Shown in pieces: positions 1 to 8,694 of a DNA stretch of 40,850 nucleotides. The notes under the pieces were generated by a model. That model was given only the letters and a program-made list of their open reading frames with translations, did no database searches and was not told the origin of the DNA. Within the stretch, counting starts at the first letter, position 1, and every line of letters begins with the position of its first letter. The stretch comes from Bradyrhizobium manausense (lineage in GTDB: Bacteria; Pseudomonadota; Alphaproteobacteria; Rhizobiales; Xanthobacteraceae), in assembly GCF_001440035.1 (NCBI RefSeq), contig NZ_LJYG01000088.1, positions 1 to 40,850 on the forward strand. Direction: 5' to 3'. The translations under genes were made by a program, and so were the position numbers.

Positions 1-1234
1 TCTTCACATGGCGTAATCGCGGCTGACGTCTTCTTGAGAACACGAGGATCGGTACGATCGGCGTCAGCAAATCGAAAAGGAGCCGCGCTATGAAGCAGTA
101 CGTTGGTCTGGACATCTCTATGGAAGAAACCAGCATTTGCGTTTTGGACCAGGCCGGCGGCGTGACATTCGAAGGTTGTGCGCCGACCAATCCGGAGGCG
201 ATCGCTGAGCTCCTAAGGCGTCATGCCGGCAATGCTGAGCGGATCGTCTTTGAAACGGGCTCGCTATCCAATTGGCTTTGGCATCAACTCAGGGCACTGG
301 GCTTTCCGGTGATTTGCCTTGATGCGCGTCACGCCAACGCGGCGTTATCAATGCGTATCAACAAGTCGGATCAAAACGATGCCAAGGGATTGGCCGAAAT
401 GGCCCGCATGGGATGGTACCGGGAAGCTGCCGTGAAGGGGGCGGAGAGCTGGAAAACCCGTTCGATGCTGGCGGCTCGAAGCAAGCTGGTGGATCTGCGG
501 CGTGACCTCGACAACCAGATGCGTGGTCTTTGTAAGGGGCTGGGAATATTGCTCGGCAGGGCCGGTTCGACCAATCTGGCTCGCAAAGTCAACGCCGTCC
601 TCGCTGAATCGCCGGATTTGCAAAGTATTTTCGCGCCGCTACTCCTTGCTCAGTCCTGTTTGACCGAGCAAATTGAAAAATTTGATCGAGAACTTCTGGT
701 GATGGCGAAGGGTGACCAAACTGTTCGGCGAATGATGACCGTTCCCGGTATCGGTCCCCTGACCGCTCTGGCCTTCGTCGTTACCATCGACAACCCCGCT
801 CGCTTCAGACATTCCGCCGACGTTGGTGCCTATCTCGGCCTGACACCAAGACGTCATCAATCCGGCGAGATCGACCGCACTGGCCGCATCTCCAAACGCG
901 GCAACCATCAGGTTCGGACTTATCTGTTCGAAGCCGCGAACGTCCTGCTGACCGTTGTCAGGCGAGGTTCTGCGCTCAAGCGCTGGGGCAGCAAACTGAC
1001 AAAAAGGATCGGCGCCAAAAAGACGAAGGTTGCCGTTGCTCGCAAAATGGCTGTCATCCTCCACTCCATCTGGACCGACGGCACTGAGTTCCAGGCAGAG
1101 ATGCGCGCCGCATGAAGTAACCCTAAACCGACACCCAGATCCGCCTCCGGCGGAACAAGCGTCCCTGCCGGGACGAAGGTGTTGGCAATCTCGAAGTCGT
1201 CCCTGCGGGCGTTACGCACCGCGCTCTTCACATC
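1..1234 (+). mobile_element. IS110/IS1111-type insertion sequence (left end uncertain)
   Basis: The transposase gene at 90-1115 is flanked by short non-coding ends. The 9-mer TCTTCACAT occurs at base 1 and again at 1225-1233. Just inside these copies lie GCGTAA (11-16) and its complement TTACGC (1212-1217). Such subterminal inverted repeats are a feature of the IS1111 branch of the IS110 family. The left copy starts at the window edge, so the true left boundary could lie outside, and the repeated 9-mer could be part of the target or of the element. The element looks intact, so it may be mobile. Confidence 0.55.
90..1115 (+). CDS. IS110-family transposase
   Basis: A 341-residue DEDD-type transposase/recombinase of the IS110 family, which moves the element by site-specific recombination. 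The N-terminal RuvC-like domain starts with YVGLDISMEET (residues 4-14, first acidic residue D8), and the NKSDQNDAKGLAEMARMG stretch near residues 91-108 carries further acidic residues. The C-terminal transposase_20 domain shows VPGIGPLTALAFV and the typical GRISKRGNHQVRTYLFEAA stretch. A ribosome-binding site (AAAAGGAG) precedes the ATG at 90. Length is normal for the family and no frameshift is visible, so it is probably functional. The family call is firm; the IS name cannot be given from sequence alone. Confidence 0.93.
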   Translation: MKQYVGLDISMEETSICVLDQAGGVTFEGCAPTNPEAIAELLRRHAGNAERIVFETGSLSNWLWHQLRALGFPVICLDARHANAALSMRINKSDQNDAKGLAEMARMGWYREAAVKGAESWKTRSMLAARSKLVDLRRDLDNQMRGLCKGLGILLGRAGSTNLARKVNAVLAESPDLQSIFAPLLLAQSCLTEQIEKFDRELLVMAKGDQTVRRMMTVPGIGPLTALAFVVTIDNPARFRHSADVGAYLGLTPRRHQSGEIDRTGRISKRGNHQVRTYLFEAANVLLTVVRRGSALKRWGSKLTKRIGAKKTKVAVARKMAVILHSIWTDGTEFQAEMRAA

Positions 1235-2936
1235 GAGATGCACACCTCTTGAACGCCATCATGCGGCGGCTGTAGAGACGACCGCGGAAAGAACCATGAA
1301 CCCGGCAGTGGATGATTTTTGTCTAATCGGGGTTGACACCGTGCCCGCGATTAAAGAACGGACGACTATCAAAAGTGGCGTCGGGATGCATTCGTCCCCG
1401 TGGGTTGGCTCGATAGTAGCGAGAGCGCTCTCGAGCAAGCCGCTGCTTCTAAAAGCTTATGGCGGGCTGGGCTCGTTTCGCGGCGTCGCTCGACGTTCGC
1501 TCAATCACCTGACCGAGCCTCCGCACGAGGACCCATGGAAGGGACCATCGCTTGGCATGTTGTCGGCATGGTAGTTGGGGTTCGCAGACGCTCGGACGCT
1601 CGGGAGCTTTCTCGCGCTCAATCGGTCCGAGCTTATTCAATAAAGTCCCTTTGTTCGCAGAACCCGCCTAACTTGCCAACGCTTAGACTAGCGGACCGAT
1701 CGAATCACGGCGAGGACAAAGATTAACCAAGTAGCGACGCAGAACAATAAAGCGAGGCGCCACGCTCTTACCCTGAATCGACGTCGCCATTTTACCAGCT
1801 CCGATGCGCAGCCGGTAAAACAGTGCCCCCGAACGACGCTTACGATCTGACAATAATCGTGAAATTCAAACTGCGAGCGATTTTTCCGGATGTACTTGAT
1901 CCGCTCCCGAGGCGAGAAGCAGTAGGCCCATATGTTATGCGCCTCGTCGTCGTTCGACCCGCGGCATTCATTAGATAGAGCACGCTGGACTTCCGGCGTA
2001 TCGATATGATGATCTATGTCGAGCGCATAAACGCGTAGCATGTGCAGTAGAAGCATGATGCGTATCTTTCGTGTTCCGCGATCCACGCCTACAATGTGAC
2101 GCTGCGTGAGATTCAAGCTATTCCTTCGATCGCCCACCAGATCTAGTAAATACCGGCCGCGGTCTCGCCCGCGTTCCCGAACCTCGCAACAGTCGCGGAA
2201 CTCGCGAAGTCGATTGATAGCAGCTCGGCACGCCGCAAAAGCGCCGCTTCTCTAGCGACAGCGGCTCTTCGAGCAATTTCAAGGATCGCCAGAGGAACAG
2301 CCCGGCCAATCCCGGTGCTTCGTAGAGGTGGCTTTTCGTCTACCTTGGCGGCCCACCCGCTAGTCTCGCGAATGACGCGTCTGCCGCCGGCACTGGAATT
2401 AACATATTTCGTCCGACCAGCCGTTCGGAGGGGTTGAACCGCACGCAGCGTCAAATTGTAGGATCTCGAACAAGTAGGCTCACCGGCCAGGCCGACGCCA
2501 CTAACGAGTTCAAGGATCGCCAATGTCTCAGCCTGTTAAGATCTACGCCACACCATGCTGCGAGGATCCATACCTCCTTCGTGCATGCAATTTGGTATCA
2601 TTTTTGGACAGCAAGCACTCCAAACACGACTGCGGAGATGGGCGCGTCGTAGTAGGCCAACTGCAAGAGCGGCCTCCAGGGCGCATTCTGCCGCGTACTC
2701 TAAGTCACAAATTACCGACATCCAATCTACAACCGGTCCGATGCGCGACCAAGCTGTCCGACACCGAACAGCGTGATTTTGGTAGTCGACGCGTAGCTTC
2801 CCTGCCCCTCCGACAATTGTAGACCTCTCTCTCATTGGTCACTTTCCGTAGCCGCTCCCACCACTGAGCCTTTGGCCTACTGTGTCTACAGGCACCGTTG
2901 AGCGTCCTGCTCCACGCCGCCCCCCAAGAGGATATC
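1235..2936. other. Gene-poor stretch with no convincing gene
   Basis: About 1.7 kb follow the insertion sequence. Open frames here overlap on both strands and are Arg/Ser/His-rich, as expected of non-coding GC-rich DNA. The only frame that looks mildly protein-like is on the minus strand at 1688-2137 and is listed separately. The 14-mer TTCAAGGATCGCCA occurs twice (2278-2291 and 2509-2522); it may be chance or a relic of a duplication. No RNA gene is visible. Confidence 0.5.
1688..2137 (-). CDS. Hypothetical protein, possible C-terminal membrane segment
   Basis: A 149-codon open frame of unknown family. It ends in a hydrophobic stretch (LALLFCVATWLIFVLAVI, about residues 127-144) that could span the membrane, followed by a short basic tail. 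The middle is mixed in composition and more protein-like than other frames in this gene-poor stretch. I see no recognisable motif, no neighbouring operon partner and no strong Shine-Dalgarno sequence. It could be a chance open frame. Confidence 0.25.
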   Translation of the reverse strand: MGDRRNSLNLTQRHIVGVDRGTRKIRIMLLLHMLRVYALDIDHHIDTPEVQRALSNECRGSNDDEAHNIWAYCFSPRERIKYIRKNRSQFEFHDYCQIVSVVRGHCFTGCASELVKWRRRFRVRAWRLALLFCVATWLIFVLAVIRSVR

Positions 2937-3233
2937 GTGAATCGAACGCATTGCCCCCTTTCTCGTCAGACCTATAGAGCGGTTTGGCATGTAGGAGCTT
3001 TCATTGCTTTTACGACAACGAGCTCTCTCAGCGCTGTCGCTCGAGAGCTTCGTGCCATGGAGGAAGAGCTACCGGCTTGCACCCCGGATGTGCTTCGCTT
3101 GTGTCGCAATGAGATACCGAACGTCGACGCTATCACTGCTTGCCTGCGAACCAAGCTCAACAGCTTGAGCGACCATTGTCGCTACGTGATGTCAGCGCAT
3201 ATTAGCGCGAAACCAAAAGCAGGCTCGAAATGA
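2937..3233 (+). CDS. Small secreted Cys-containing protein
   Basis: A 98-residue protein. I place the start at the GTG at 2937 because AAGAGGAT lies a few bases upstream; an upstream in-frame ATG at 2898 lacks a good ribosome-binding site. The N-terminus is basic and then hydrophobic (VWHVGAFIAFTTTSSLSAVA), like a signal peptide. The mature part has four cysteines spaced C-x7-C-x12-C-x11-C (CTPDVLRLC, then ITACLR, then LSDHC). This resembles a family of small exported rhizobial proteins with a CxxDxxRxC...CL...LSxxC pattern. The four cysteines could form two disulfides in the periplasm. The role is unknown. It stands alone, 170 bp before the carboxylase operon. Confidence 0.65.
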   Translation: MNRTHCPLSRQTYRAVWHVGAFIAFTTTSSLSAVARELRAMEEELPACTPDVLRLCRNEIPNVDAITACLRTKLNSLSDHCRYVMSAHISAKPKAGSK

Positions 3234-3401
3234 CATTGCGGCACACATTCGATCGGTCCTGGTTCGTTTGGCTTCCCTGATCCATAGGATTATTCCTGGC
3301 GTGTCGTCGTTATGACCAGCCGGGACAACTCTTCTCGGAACCGTAAGTCCCCGCAGCTTTCGAGCGTCGCGCTCTCGAGCTGTGCTTGAGCAAATAGACG
3401 A

Positions 3402-4877
3402 ATGCAGAAACTACCATTCGATACGGTTTTGATCGCCAATAGGGGCGAAATAGCCGTGCGCATCATCAAGACGTTGCGTAAATTGGGTTTGCGCTCAGCA
3501 ATCGTCTACCACGAGGTGGATGCGGCGACATTAGCCGTTTCTATGGCGGACACAGCGATTGCCATCGAGGGTAGTTCCCCGATCGCGGCCTATCTTGATG
3601 CTGAGCAAATCATCGCTTCCGCCCGCAGAGCCAATGTGGGCGCGTTGCATCCCGGCTATGGGTTTCTGTCGGAGAGCCCCGAATTCGCGAGGGCCGTTTC
3701 GAACGCTTGCATCGCATTCGTCGGGCCAACTCCGGAAAGCATCGAATTGATGGGCGATAAAATCCGCGCCCGGAAATTTGTTCAGCAGGCTGGATTTCTT
3801 GTCGCACCGTCAGCCGTAGAAGAAGACGATCCAGAGACCTTCGCGTCCCGCGCGCGGGACCTTGGCTTACCTTTGCTGGTGAAACCTTCGGCAGGTGGTG
3901 GAGGCAAGGGGATTCAGATTGTGCGCGACCTCGGCGCCCTCGATGATGCGATTGTTCAAGCTCGTCGTGAGGGATTGCGGTATTTTGGAGATGGCCGGCT
4001 CTACGTCGAACGGTGTTTTGAGAAACCACGCCACATCGAAGTGCAGGTGCTCGGGGATTTCTTCGGAAACGTTGTCCATCTCTTTGAGCGCGAGTGCTCC
4101 GTCCAGCGACGCTTTCAGAAGATCATCGAGGAGACGCCCTCGCCCGCCTTGTCCGCCAATCTGCAGAAGCGTGTTTGTGAAATGGCGGTTGGTATCGCCC
4201 GTAGCGCCAATTATCGAAATGCTGGCACCGTCGAGTTCATCTTCGATGGGCATGAGTTCCATTTTCTCGAGATGAACACTCGACTTCAGGTTGAACATCC
4301 AGTGACCGAGATGGTCACCGGCATCGATCTGGTCGCCGAACAACTCCATGTGGCCGCGGGTTACGAGCTTACCCTCTCACAATCCGACATTGTGTCCAAC
4401 GGTCACGCAATTGAAGCGAGGCTATACGCCGAGGCTCCTGAACGGGAATACGCTCCGACAACCGGAAAGATCCTCATGTTGGAGTACCCAGAGTACGAAG
4501 GCGTACGAATCGACAGCGGTATAGTCCAGGGTCAGAAAATCTCGACGGCGTTTGATCCGATGCTCGCAAAGATCGTCGTACATTCGGCCACGCGCCGTGA
4601 AGCCGCATTGAAGGCGGCCCACGTGATGCGCCAGTTGGTGCTCCTCGGCTGTGAGACCAACGCCGATTTTCTGGCTCGCCTGCTCATGGACGACACTTTT
4701 TTGAGCGGACAGATTCATACCGGTTATCTCGATGAGAACCCGCACCTGGCCGTCGGCCAATGCGGAAGCGATCTGCCCGCCATCTTGGCAGCCGCGGCAC
4801 TTCTGACCAAGCCCGTTCGCGATGCGGCAGACAACGTGCCCAAGCTCCATGCAGAGCTCGGCAAGTGGAGAAACTAA
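3402..4877 (+). CDS. Acyl-CoA carboxylase, biotin carboxylase subunit
   Basis: A 491-residue biotin carboxylase, which uses ATP and bicarbonate to carboxylate biotin on the carrier protein. It shows the N-terminal ANRGEIA motif (12-18), HPGYGFLSE (83-91), the ATP-grasp glycine loop KPSAGGGGKG (161-170) and the catalytic EMNTRLQVEHPVTEMVTG segment (about 288-305). The C-terminus (FLSGQIHTGYLDENPHL and beyond) continues as in the alpha subunits of methylcrotonyl/geranyl-CoA carboxylases, which are normally fused to the biotin carrier domain. Here a TAA ends the frame at 4877 and the carrier follows after one base. It is first in a tightly packed three-gene operon. This looks like an accessory acyl-CoA carboxylase rather than the housekeeping AccC; the substrate is not determinable. 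Confidence 0.9.
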   Translation: MQKLPFDTVLIANRGEIAVRIIKTLRKLGLRSAIVYHEVDAATLAVSMADTAIAIEGSSPIAAYLDAEQIIASARRANVGALHPGYGFLSESPEFARAVSNACIAFVGPTPESIELMGDKIRARKFVQQAGFLVAPSAVEEDDPETFASRARDLGLPLLVKPSAGGGGKGIQIVRDLGALDDAIVQARREGLRYFGDGRLYVERCFEKPRHIEVQVLGDFFGNVVHLFERECSVQRRFQKIIEETPSPALSANLQKRVCEMAVGIARSANYRNAGTVEFIFDGHEFHFLEMNTRLQVEHPVTEMVTGIDLVAEQLHVAAGYELTLSQSDIVSNGHAIEARLYAEAPEREYAPTTGKILMLEYPEYEGVRIDSGIVQGQKISTAFDPMLAKIVVHSATRREAALKAAHVMRQLVLLGCETNADFLARLLMDDTFLSGQIHTGYLDENPHLAVGQCGSDLPAILAAAALLTKPVRDAADNVPKLHAELGKWRN

Positions 4878-4878
4878 C

Positions 4879-5382
4879 GTGAGGCATTCTTTTGCGCTTA
4901 AGGCCGAGAGCTATGAATTATGGCTTTCACCAGGCCAACGCGACTATCGCCTTCACCTAGGCGGAGAGGTCATTGCGCCAGTGGCGTTCTCCCATCATCT
5001 CGGCGGCAGCGGCATACTGGAAATTGCGAACGAGACTGTGCCAGTCAGATTTGCAATCGATGGCGACGTGCTTCACCTGCATGTCCGCGGCAGGACGCAC
5101 ATCCTGCGATACCGCGATAGACTAAGTGAATTCGATTTATCTGAGGTGCTGGCAAGTCATGATGCGGCCCGAGCGCCGATGCCCGGCGTCGTGGTTGCGA
5201 TCAACGTTTCGCGGGGCGATGCGGTCAGCCGAGGCGCAACGCTGATGTTGGTCGAAAGCATGAAGCTGGAATTTGTCGTACGTGCCCCTCGGGGCGGTGT
5301 GGTCGATCGCGTTCACTTTGAAGTGGGCCAAAGCTTCGAACAAGGCGCTGCGCTGGTTACGTTTTCCGACGAAGGGCGGTAA
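4879..5382 (+). CDS. Biotin carboxyl carrier subunit (split alpha C-terminal half)
   Basis: A 167-residue protein starting at a GTG one base after the stop of the biotin carboxylase gene, with GTGGAG upstream as ribosome-binding site. Residues 98-167 form a biotinyl domain: APMPGVVVAI (99-108) and the biotin-attachment motif ESMK with K129. The first 95 residues match in character the linker found between carboxylase and carrier domains in methylcrotonyl-CoA carboxylase alpha subunits. Together with the preceding gene it totals about 658 residues, close to one normal alpha subunit. The pair therefore looks like an alpha subunit split at the domain boundary, with translational coupling. A sequencing error is less likely because a start codon and ribosome-binding site are present. 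Confidence 0.85.
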   Translation: MRHSFALKAESYELWLSPGQRDYRLHLGGEVIAPVAFSHHLGGSGILEIANETVPVRFAIDGDVLHLHVRGRTHILRYRDRLSEFDLSEVLASHDAARAPMPGVVVAINVSRGDAVSRGATLMLVESMKLEFVVRAPRGGVVDRVHFEVGQSFEQGAALVTFSDEGR

Positions 5383-5383
5383 C

Positions 5384-6991
5384 ATGCAGCGGATTATTTC
5401 TCGGGTGGATACCACCTCGCAAGAATTTCGCGTTAACGAGCTCCACAACCGAAGGCTTGCTGCCGAGCTGAAGGAGCGCCAGCGTTCCGCTCGCTTCGAT
5501 CGGCCGACACGAGACATTGAGCGCCTGCGGCGGCAAAACAAGCTATTTGTTCGTGATCGGATCGAAGCGTTGCTCGATCCCGAAACTCCGTTTCTCGAGC
5601 TTTCGACGCTTGCTGGCAACAAGGCTTATGATGGCGAGGTACCGGGCGCCGGGCAGATCGTCGGCCTCGGCATCGTGGCGGGTCGCGAGGTCATTGTTCA
5701 CGCAGATGATGCCAGTGTGAAGGGCGGAGCTTGGTATCCACTATCCGTGAAGAAGATTGTGCGGGCATTGGATATCGCAATTGAGAACCGCCTCATGGTG
5801 GTCCATCTTTGCGACTGCGCCGGCGGCTTCTTGCCTCTGCAGGCTGAGTTTTTCGCTGATCGCTACCACGCGGGTCGAATCCTCCGTAACCAATCAATCC
5901 TCGCCAAGATGGGAGTACCGCAGGTCGCCATCGTCATGGGGCACTGTAGCGCGGGAGGGGCCTACGTTCCGGCACTGAGCGATTACAACATCATCGTGCA
6001 GGGAACGGGGGCCATCTTTCTCGGTGGACCTCCAGTCGTAAAAGCCGCCACCGGGGAGGTGGTATCTGCCGAAGAGCTGGGTGGCGCTGACATGCATACG
6101 CGCGTTTCGGGAACGAGCGACTACTTTGCGACTTGCGAAGTGCATGCGATCGCCATCGCGCGGGACATCGTCGCTCGCATAAAGCGCCCAACGAAAGAAG
6201 CGATTGATCAATCCGCTCCGGAGCCTCCGGCCTATAACGCATCCGAACTATACGGCATCATTCCGAAGGATCCTCGCGTTCAGTTCGACATTCTGGAGAT
6301 CATCGCGCGCCTCGTGGATGGCAGCCGATTCCATGAATACCAGCCGTGCTATGACCGCTCCCTGATATGCGGTTTCGCACGTCTCCAGGGATATCAGATC
6401 GGGGTCATCGCAAACAATGGCGTGTTGCAGAACCACAGCGTCCTGAAGGGCGCTCACTTTATCCAACTCTGCGATGAGAACCGGACGCCCCTGCTCTTCC
6501 TGCAGAACACCACCGGCTTTATGGTTGGACGAGAATACGAACATGGCGGCATCACCAAGCACGGCACCAACCTCATCATGGCCGTCTCCGCCGCGTCGGT
6601 ACCCAAACTCACCGTGATCTGCAATGGCTCCCACGGAGCAGGAACATACGCTATGGCGGGGCGAGCATTCGATCCACGTTTCTTGTTTACCTGGCCACAA
6701 TCGCAGATTTCGGCCATGGGGGCGGAACAAGCGGCGGGCGTACTCACCCATGTCAAAGCAAGGCAATTGGCGCGTGAAGGCGGGCGTTTGTCCGACCAGG
6801 AACTGGCAGTCATTCGAGAGCCGATCATGAAAGAGTACCGGGCGCGATCGAGCGCCTATTATGCAACTTCCGAGCTTTGGGATGACGGTATTCTTGATCC
6901 CGTAGATACGCGAACCGCACTGTCAATTGCCTTGAGCGCTTCGCTTAATACTCCAATCGAAGCGCCGCGTTACGGTGTCTTTAGAATGTAG
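5384..6991 (+). CDS. Acyl-CoA carboxylase, carboxyltransferase (beta) subunit
   Basis: A 535-residue carboxyltransferase of the methylcrotonyl/geranyl-CoA carboxylase beta type, which moves the carboxyl group from biotin to an acyl-CoA. Key stretches are CDCAGGFLPLQAEFF, the oxyanion-hole region GHCSAGGAYVPALSDY, GAIFLGGPPVVKAATGE in the N-terminal crotonase-like half, and LFLQNTTGFMVGREYEHGG with MGAEQAAGVL in the C-terminal half. The start ATG at 5384 lies one base after the carrier gene stop, with AAGGGCGG as ribosome-binding site; a longer in-frame extension upstream only overlaps the carrier gene. The residues resemble 3-methylcrotonyl- and geranyl-CoA enzymes more than acetyl- or propionyl-CoA enzymes, so a branched or terpenoid acyl-CoA substrate is a reasonable guess. 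Confidence 0.9.
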   Translation: MQRIISRVDTTSQEFRVNELHNRRLAAELKERQRSARFDRPTRDIERLRRQNKLFVRDRIEALLDPETPFLELSTLAGNKAYDGEVPGAGQIVGLGIVAGREVIVHADDASVKGGAWYPLSVKKIVRALDIAIENRLMVVHLCDCAGGFLPLQAEFFADRYHAGRILRNQSILAKMGVPQVAIVMGHCSAGGAYVPALSDYNIIVQGTGAIFLGGPPVVKAATGEVVSAEELGGADMHTRVSGTSDYFATCEVHAIAIARDIVARIKRPTKEAIDQSAPEPPAYNASELYGIIPKDPRVQFDILEIIARLVDGSRFHEYQPCYDRSLICGFARLQGYQIGVIANNGVLQNHSVLKGAHFIQLCDENRTPLLFLQNTTGFMVGREYEHGGITKHGTNLIMAVSAASVPKLTVICNGSHGAGTYAMAGRAFDPRFLFTWPQSQISAMGAEQAAGVLTHVKARQLAREGGRLSDQELAVIREPIMKEYRARSSAYYATSELWDDGILDPVDTRTALSIALSASLNTPIEAPRYGVFRM

Positions 6992-7166
6992 CTGCGGGCA
7001 ACGCATTGAGCACGCGCTCTCGCGCAACAGGCACTTCGCAAGGAGAGCTCCAATTCAACGGGACCGGCCTTTCACTCAATCCGACGCATTGTTCCCGTCC
7101 AGCGGAGCGAGCGCGTTCTCACCACCACGAAGTCACTCACGCACTGAACCACCCGAAAGCCTGCCC

Positions 7167-7421
7167 ATGCAATGCCCGAAATGTCATGCCAATGATCAAA
7201 GCGCATTACACGACCCCTGGAGCGGCCGTCCGGTGATCGCCTGCAACGCTTGCGCCGACTATGTTGAGGACGAGCTGGCCGAGCACAAAAGAGCGTGCGC
7301 CATAGTCGCCGATGTCGTTGCACCCGACTTGATCGGCAGAGACAACGGTGGTGCTCAGCGCGCTGCAAGCGAGATCCTCCAGGCGCTTGAGAATTCCGGC
7401 TTGACAATCCGTCGCGCCTGA
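7167..7421 (+). CDS. Small protein with two CxxC pairs (zinc-ribbon-like)
   Basis: An 84-residue open frame beginning MQCPKCHAND and containing a second pair in IACNACADYVEDELAEH. The CPKC...CNAC spacing (about 25 residues) is compatible with a zinc-ribbon or rubredoxin-like knuckle. The rest is acidic and helical in character, ending in QALENSGLTIRRA. The ribosome-binding site before the ATG is weak. It lies 175 bp after the carboxylase operon on the same strand. I do not recognise the family; the coding call rests on the paired cysteines and on composition. Confidence 0.5.
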   Translation: MQCPKCHANDQSALHDPWSGRPVIACNACADYVEDELAEHKRACAIVADVVAPDLIGRDNGGAQRAASEILQALENSGLTIRRA

Positions 7422-7439
7422 ACCTGTAGGAGCTCACCC

Positions 7440-7628
7440 GTGGTCGAACACTTTTTCCATCATTTTAGTCGCGGCTTTGCGGCCGTCTACTGTGATGGTT
7501 TTCTCTTCGCGTTCCGCGCGAGCAGAGCTTCTCGCGTAGAGATCCTGCCGAGGAATGGAAGAGGAGCGACATACGGGCTTGGTGTGTGCGCCCTGCTCAG
7601 CCGCATGATCCTGCCTACCAAGAGCTAA
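7440..7628 (+). CDS. Possible short ORF of unknown function
   Basis: A 62-codon frame starting at a GTG with a well-placed TAGGAG upstream, 18 bp after the preceding small gene. The product has no recognised motif, and its second half (RASRASRVEILPRNGRG) looks like low-quality coding. It may be a degraded gene or chance. The rest of the gap, to 7909, contains nothing else that I can support. Confidence 0.22.
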   Translation: MVEHFFHHFSRGFAAVYCDGFLFAFRASRASRVEILPRNGRGATYGLGVCALLSRMILPTKS

Positions 7629-7909
7629 GTGTAACGCAGGTTAAGATCACACCACGACCTCTATGGCTGCGGCATACAGCGCGAAACCGAGGAAAAGTAT
7701 CAAAACATGCAGAATCCGACAACGAACAAGATGCAGCCGATTCCGGAGCGACAATAGACGGGGCCCTCCGGCAACAATAGCTGCAAACGACATTCACAAA
7801 TCGGACGATCTCCTCTTTCGGTCAACACAGGGTCGAAGGCAGGACCGGAAACACACAGACCGCTCGCTTCGCGATCGCACGTATGAAGCGATAACCTGAG
7901 AGGACTTCT

Positions 7910-8659
7910 ATGGTAAAGCCAGTTGTAATTGTGGTCGGCGCAGACAAGGGAGGAGTCGGCAAGACGACCGTATCTCGGACGCTTCTGGATTATTTCAGCG
8001 CGAATAATGTGCAGACCCGCGCATTTGATACCGAGTCGCCCCGCGGCACGCTGAAGCGCTTTCACCCTGCGATCACCGAGATCGTTGACATGACGAGAAC
8101 CGCGGACCAGATGAAGATCTTTGATACGCTGAACTCCAGTCTATCAGTTACCGTCATCGATGTTCGTGCCGGATTGATGTCCCCAGCGTTGGCGTCCCTG
8201 CGCGACATAGGTTTTTTGGAGGCCGCGCGGTCAGGCCAACTCACCTTCGCAGTATTTCACGTATTGGGATCGTCCATCGCCTCGCTAGATGAGATCGCTG
8301 AAACAAGCGATTTCATGGCCGGCGCAAAATACTATCTAGTCAAGAACTTCATCAACGACACCCAGTTCTTTCAGTGGGACCAGTCGACCTACGATTCCTA
8401 TTTTAAGCGAATCAAAGACGCCACCGATCTGACCATCCCGAAGCTCAACGAGATGGCCTATGAACAGGTCGAGGTCTCCTCCGTTCCTTTCGTCAATTTC
8501 GTCGCGAACAAGGGACTACACGACGACGCCGCGAACTTCTCGTTCGTGCTGCGCGGCTACGTACGGCATTGGCTCGCCAATGTCTGGAGCGAGTATGACC
8601 GCATCAACCTGACCGATCTCGCCGGCGCTAAGTCGGTGACCCGTGCGGGCGAAAGATAG
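7910..8659 (+). CDS. MinD/ParA-like P-loop ATPase
   Basis: A 249-residue protein of the SIMIBI P-loop class (ParA/MinD/CobQ-like). The deviant Walker A motif, GADKGGVGKTT (residues 10-20), has both the signature lysine K13 and the catalytic K18. The switch region is FDTESPRG and the Walker B-like strand is VTVIDVRAG. The start is set by GAGAGGAC just upstream of the ATG. After about residue 150 the protein diverges from classic ParA, and I see no DNA-binding helix-turn-helix. No parB or parS-like partner is visible. The next gene is a shorter paralogue. The role is unknown; positioning, maturation or assembly of a protein complex would fit the fold. Confidence 0.8.
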   Translation: MVKPVVIVVGADKGGVGKTTVSRTLLDYFSANNVQTRAFDTESPRGTLKRFHPAITEIVDMTRTADQMKIFDTLNSSLSVTVIDVRAGLMSPALASLRDIGFLEAARSGQLTFAVFHVLGSSIASLDEIAETSDFMAGAKYYLVKNFINDTQFFQWDQSTYDSYFKRIKDATDLTIPKLNEMAYEQVEVSSVPFVNFVANKGLHDDAANFSFVLRGYVRHWLANVWSEYDRINLTDLAGAKSVTRAGER

Positions 8660-8694
8660 TCCCTTGCGGATCCATACGCGCTGGATTAGCGATT

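Noticed and set aside
7768..7786. CGGCAACAATAGCTGCA as a sigma-54 promoter for the first ATPase gene
   Set aside because: The spacing between GG and GC is one base too long.
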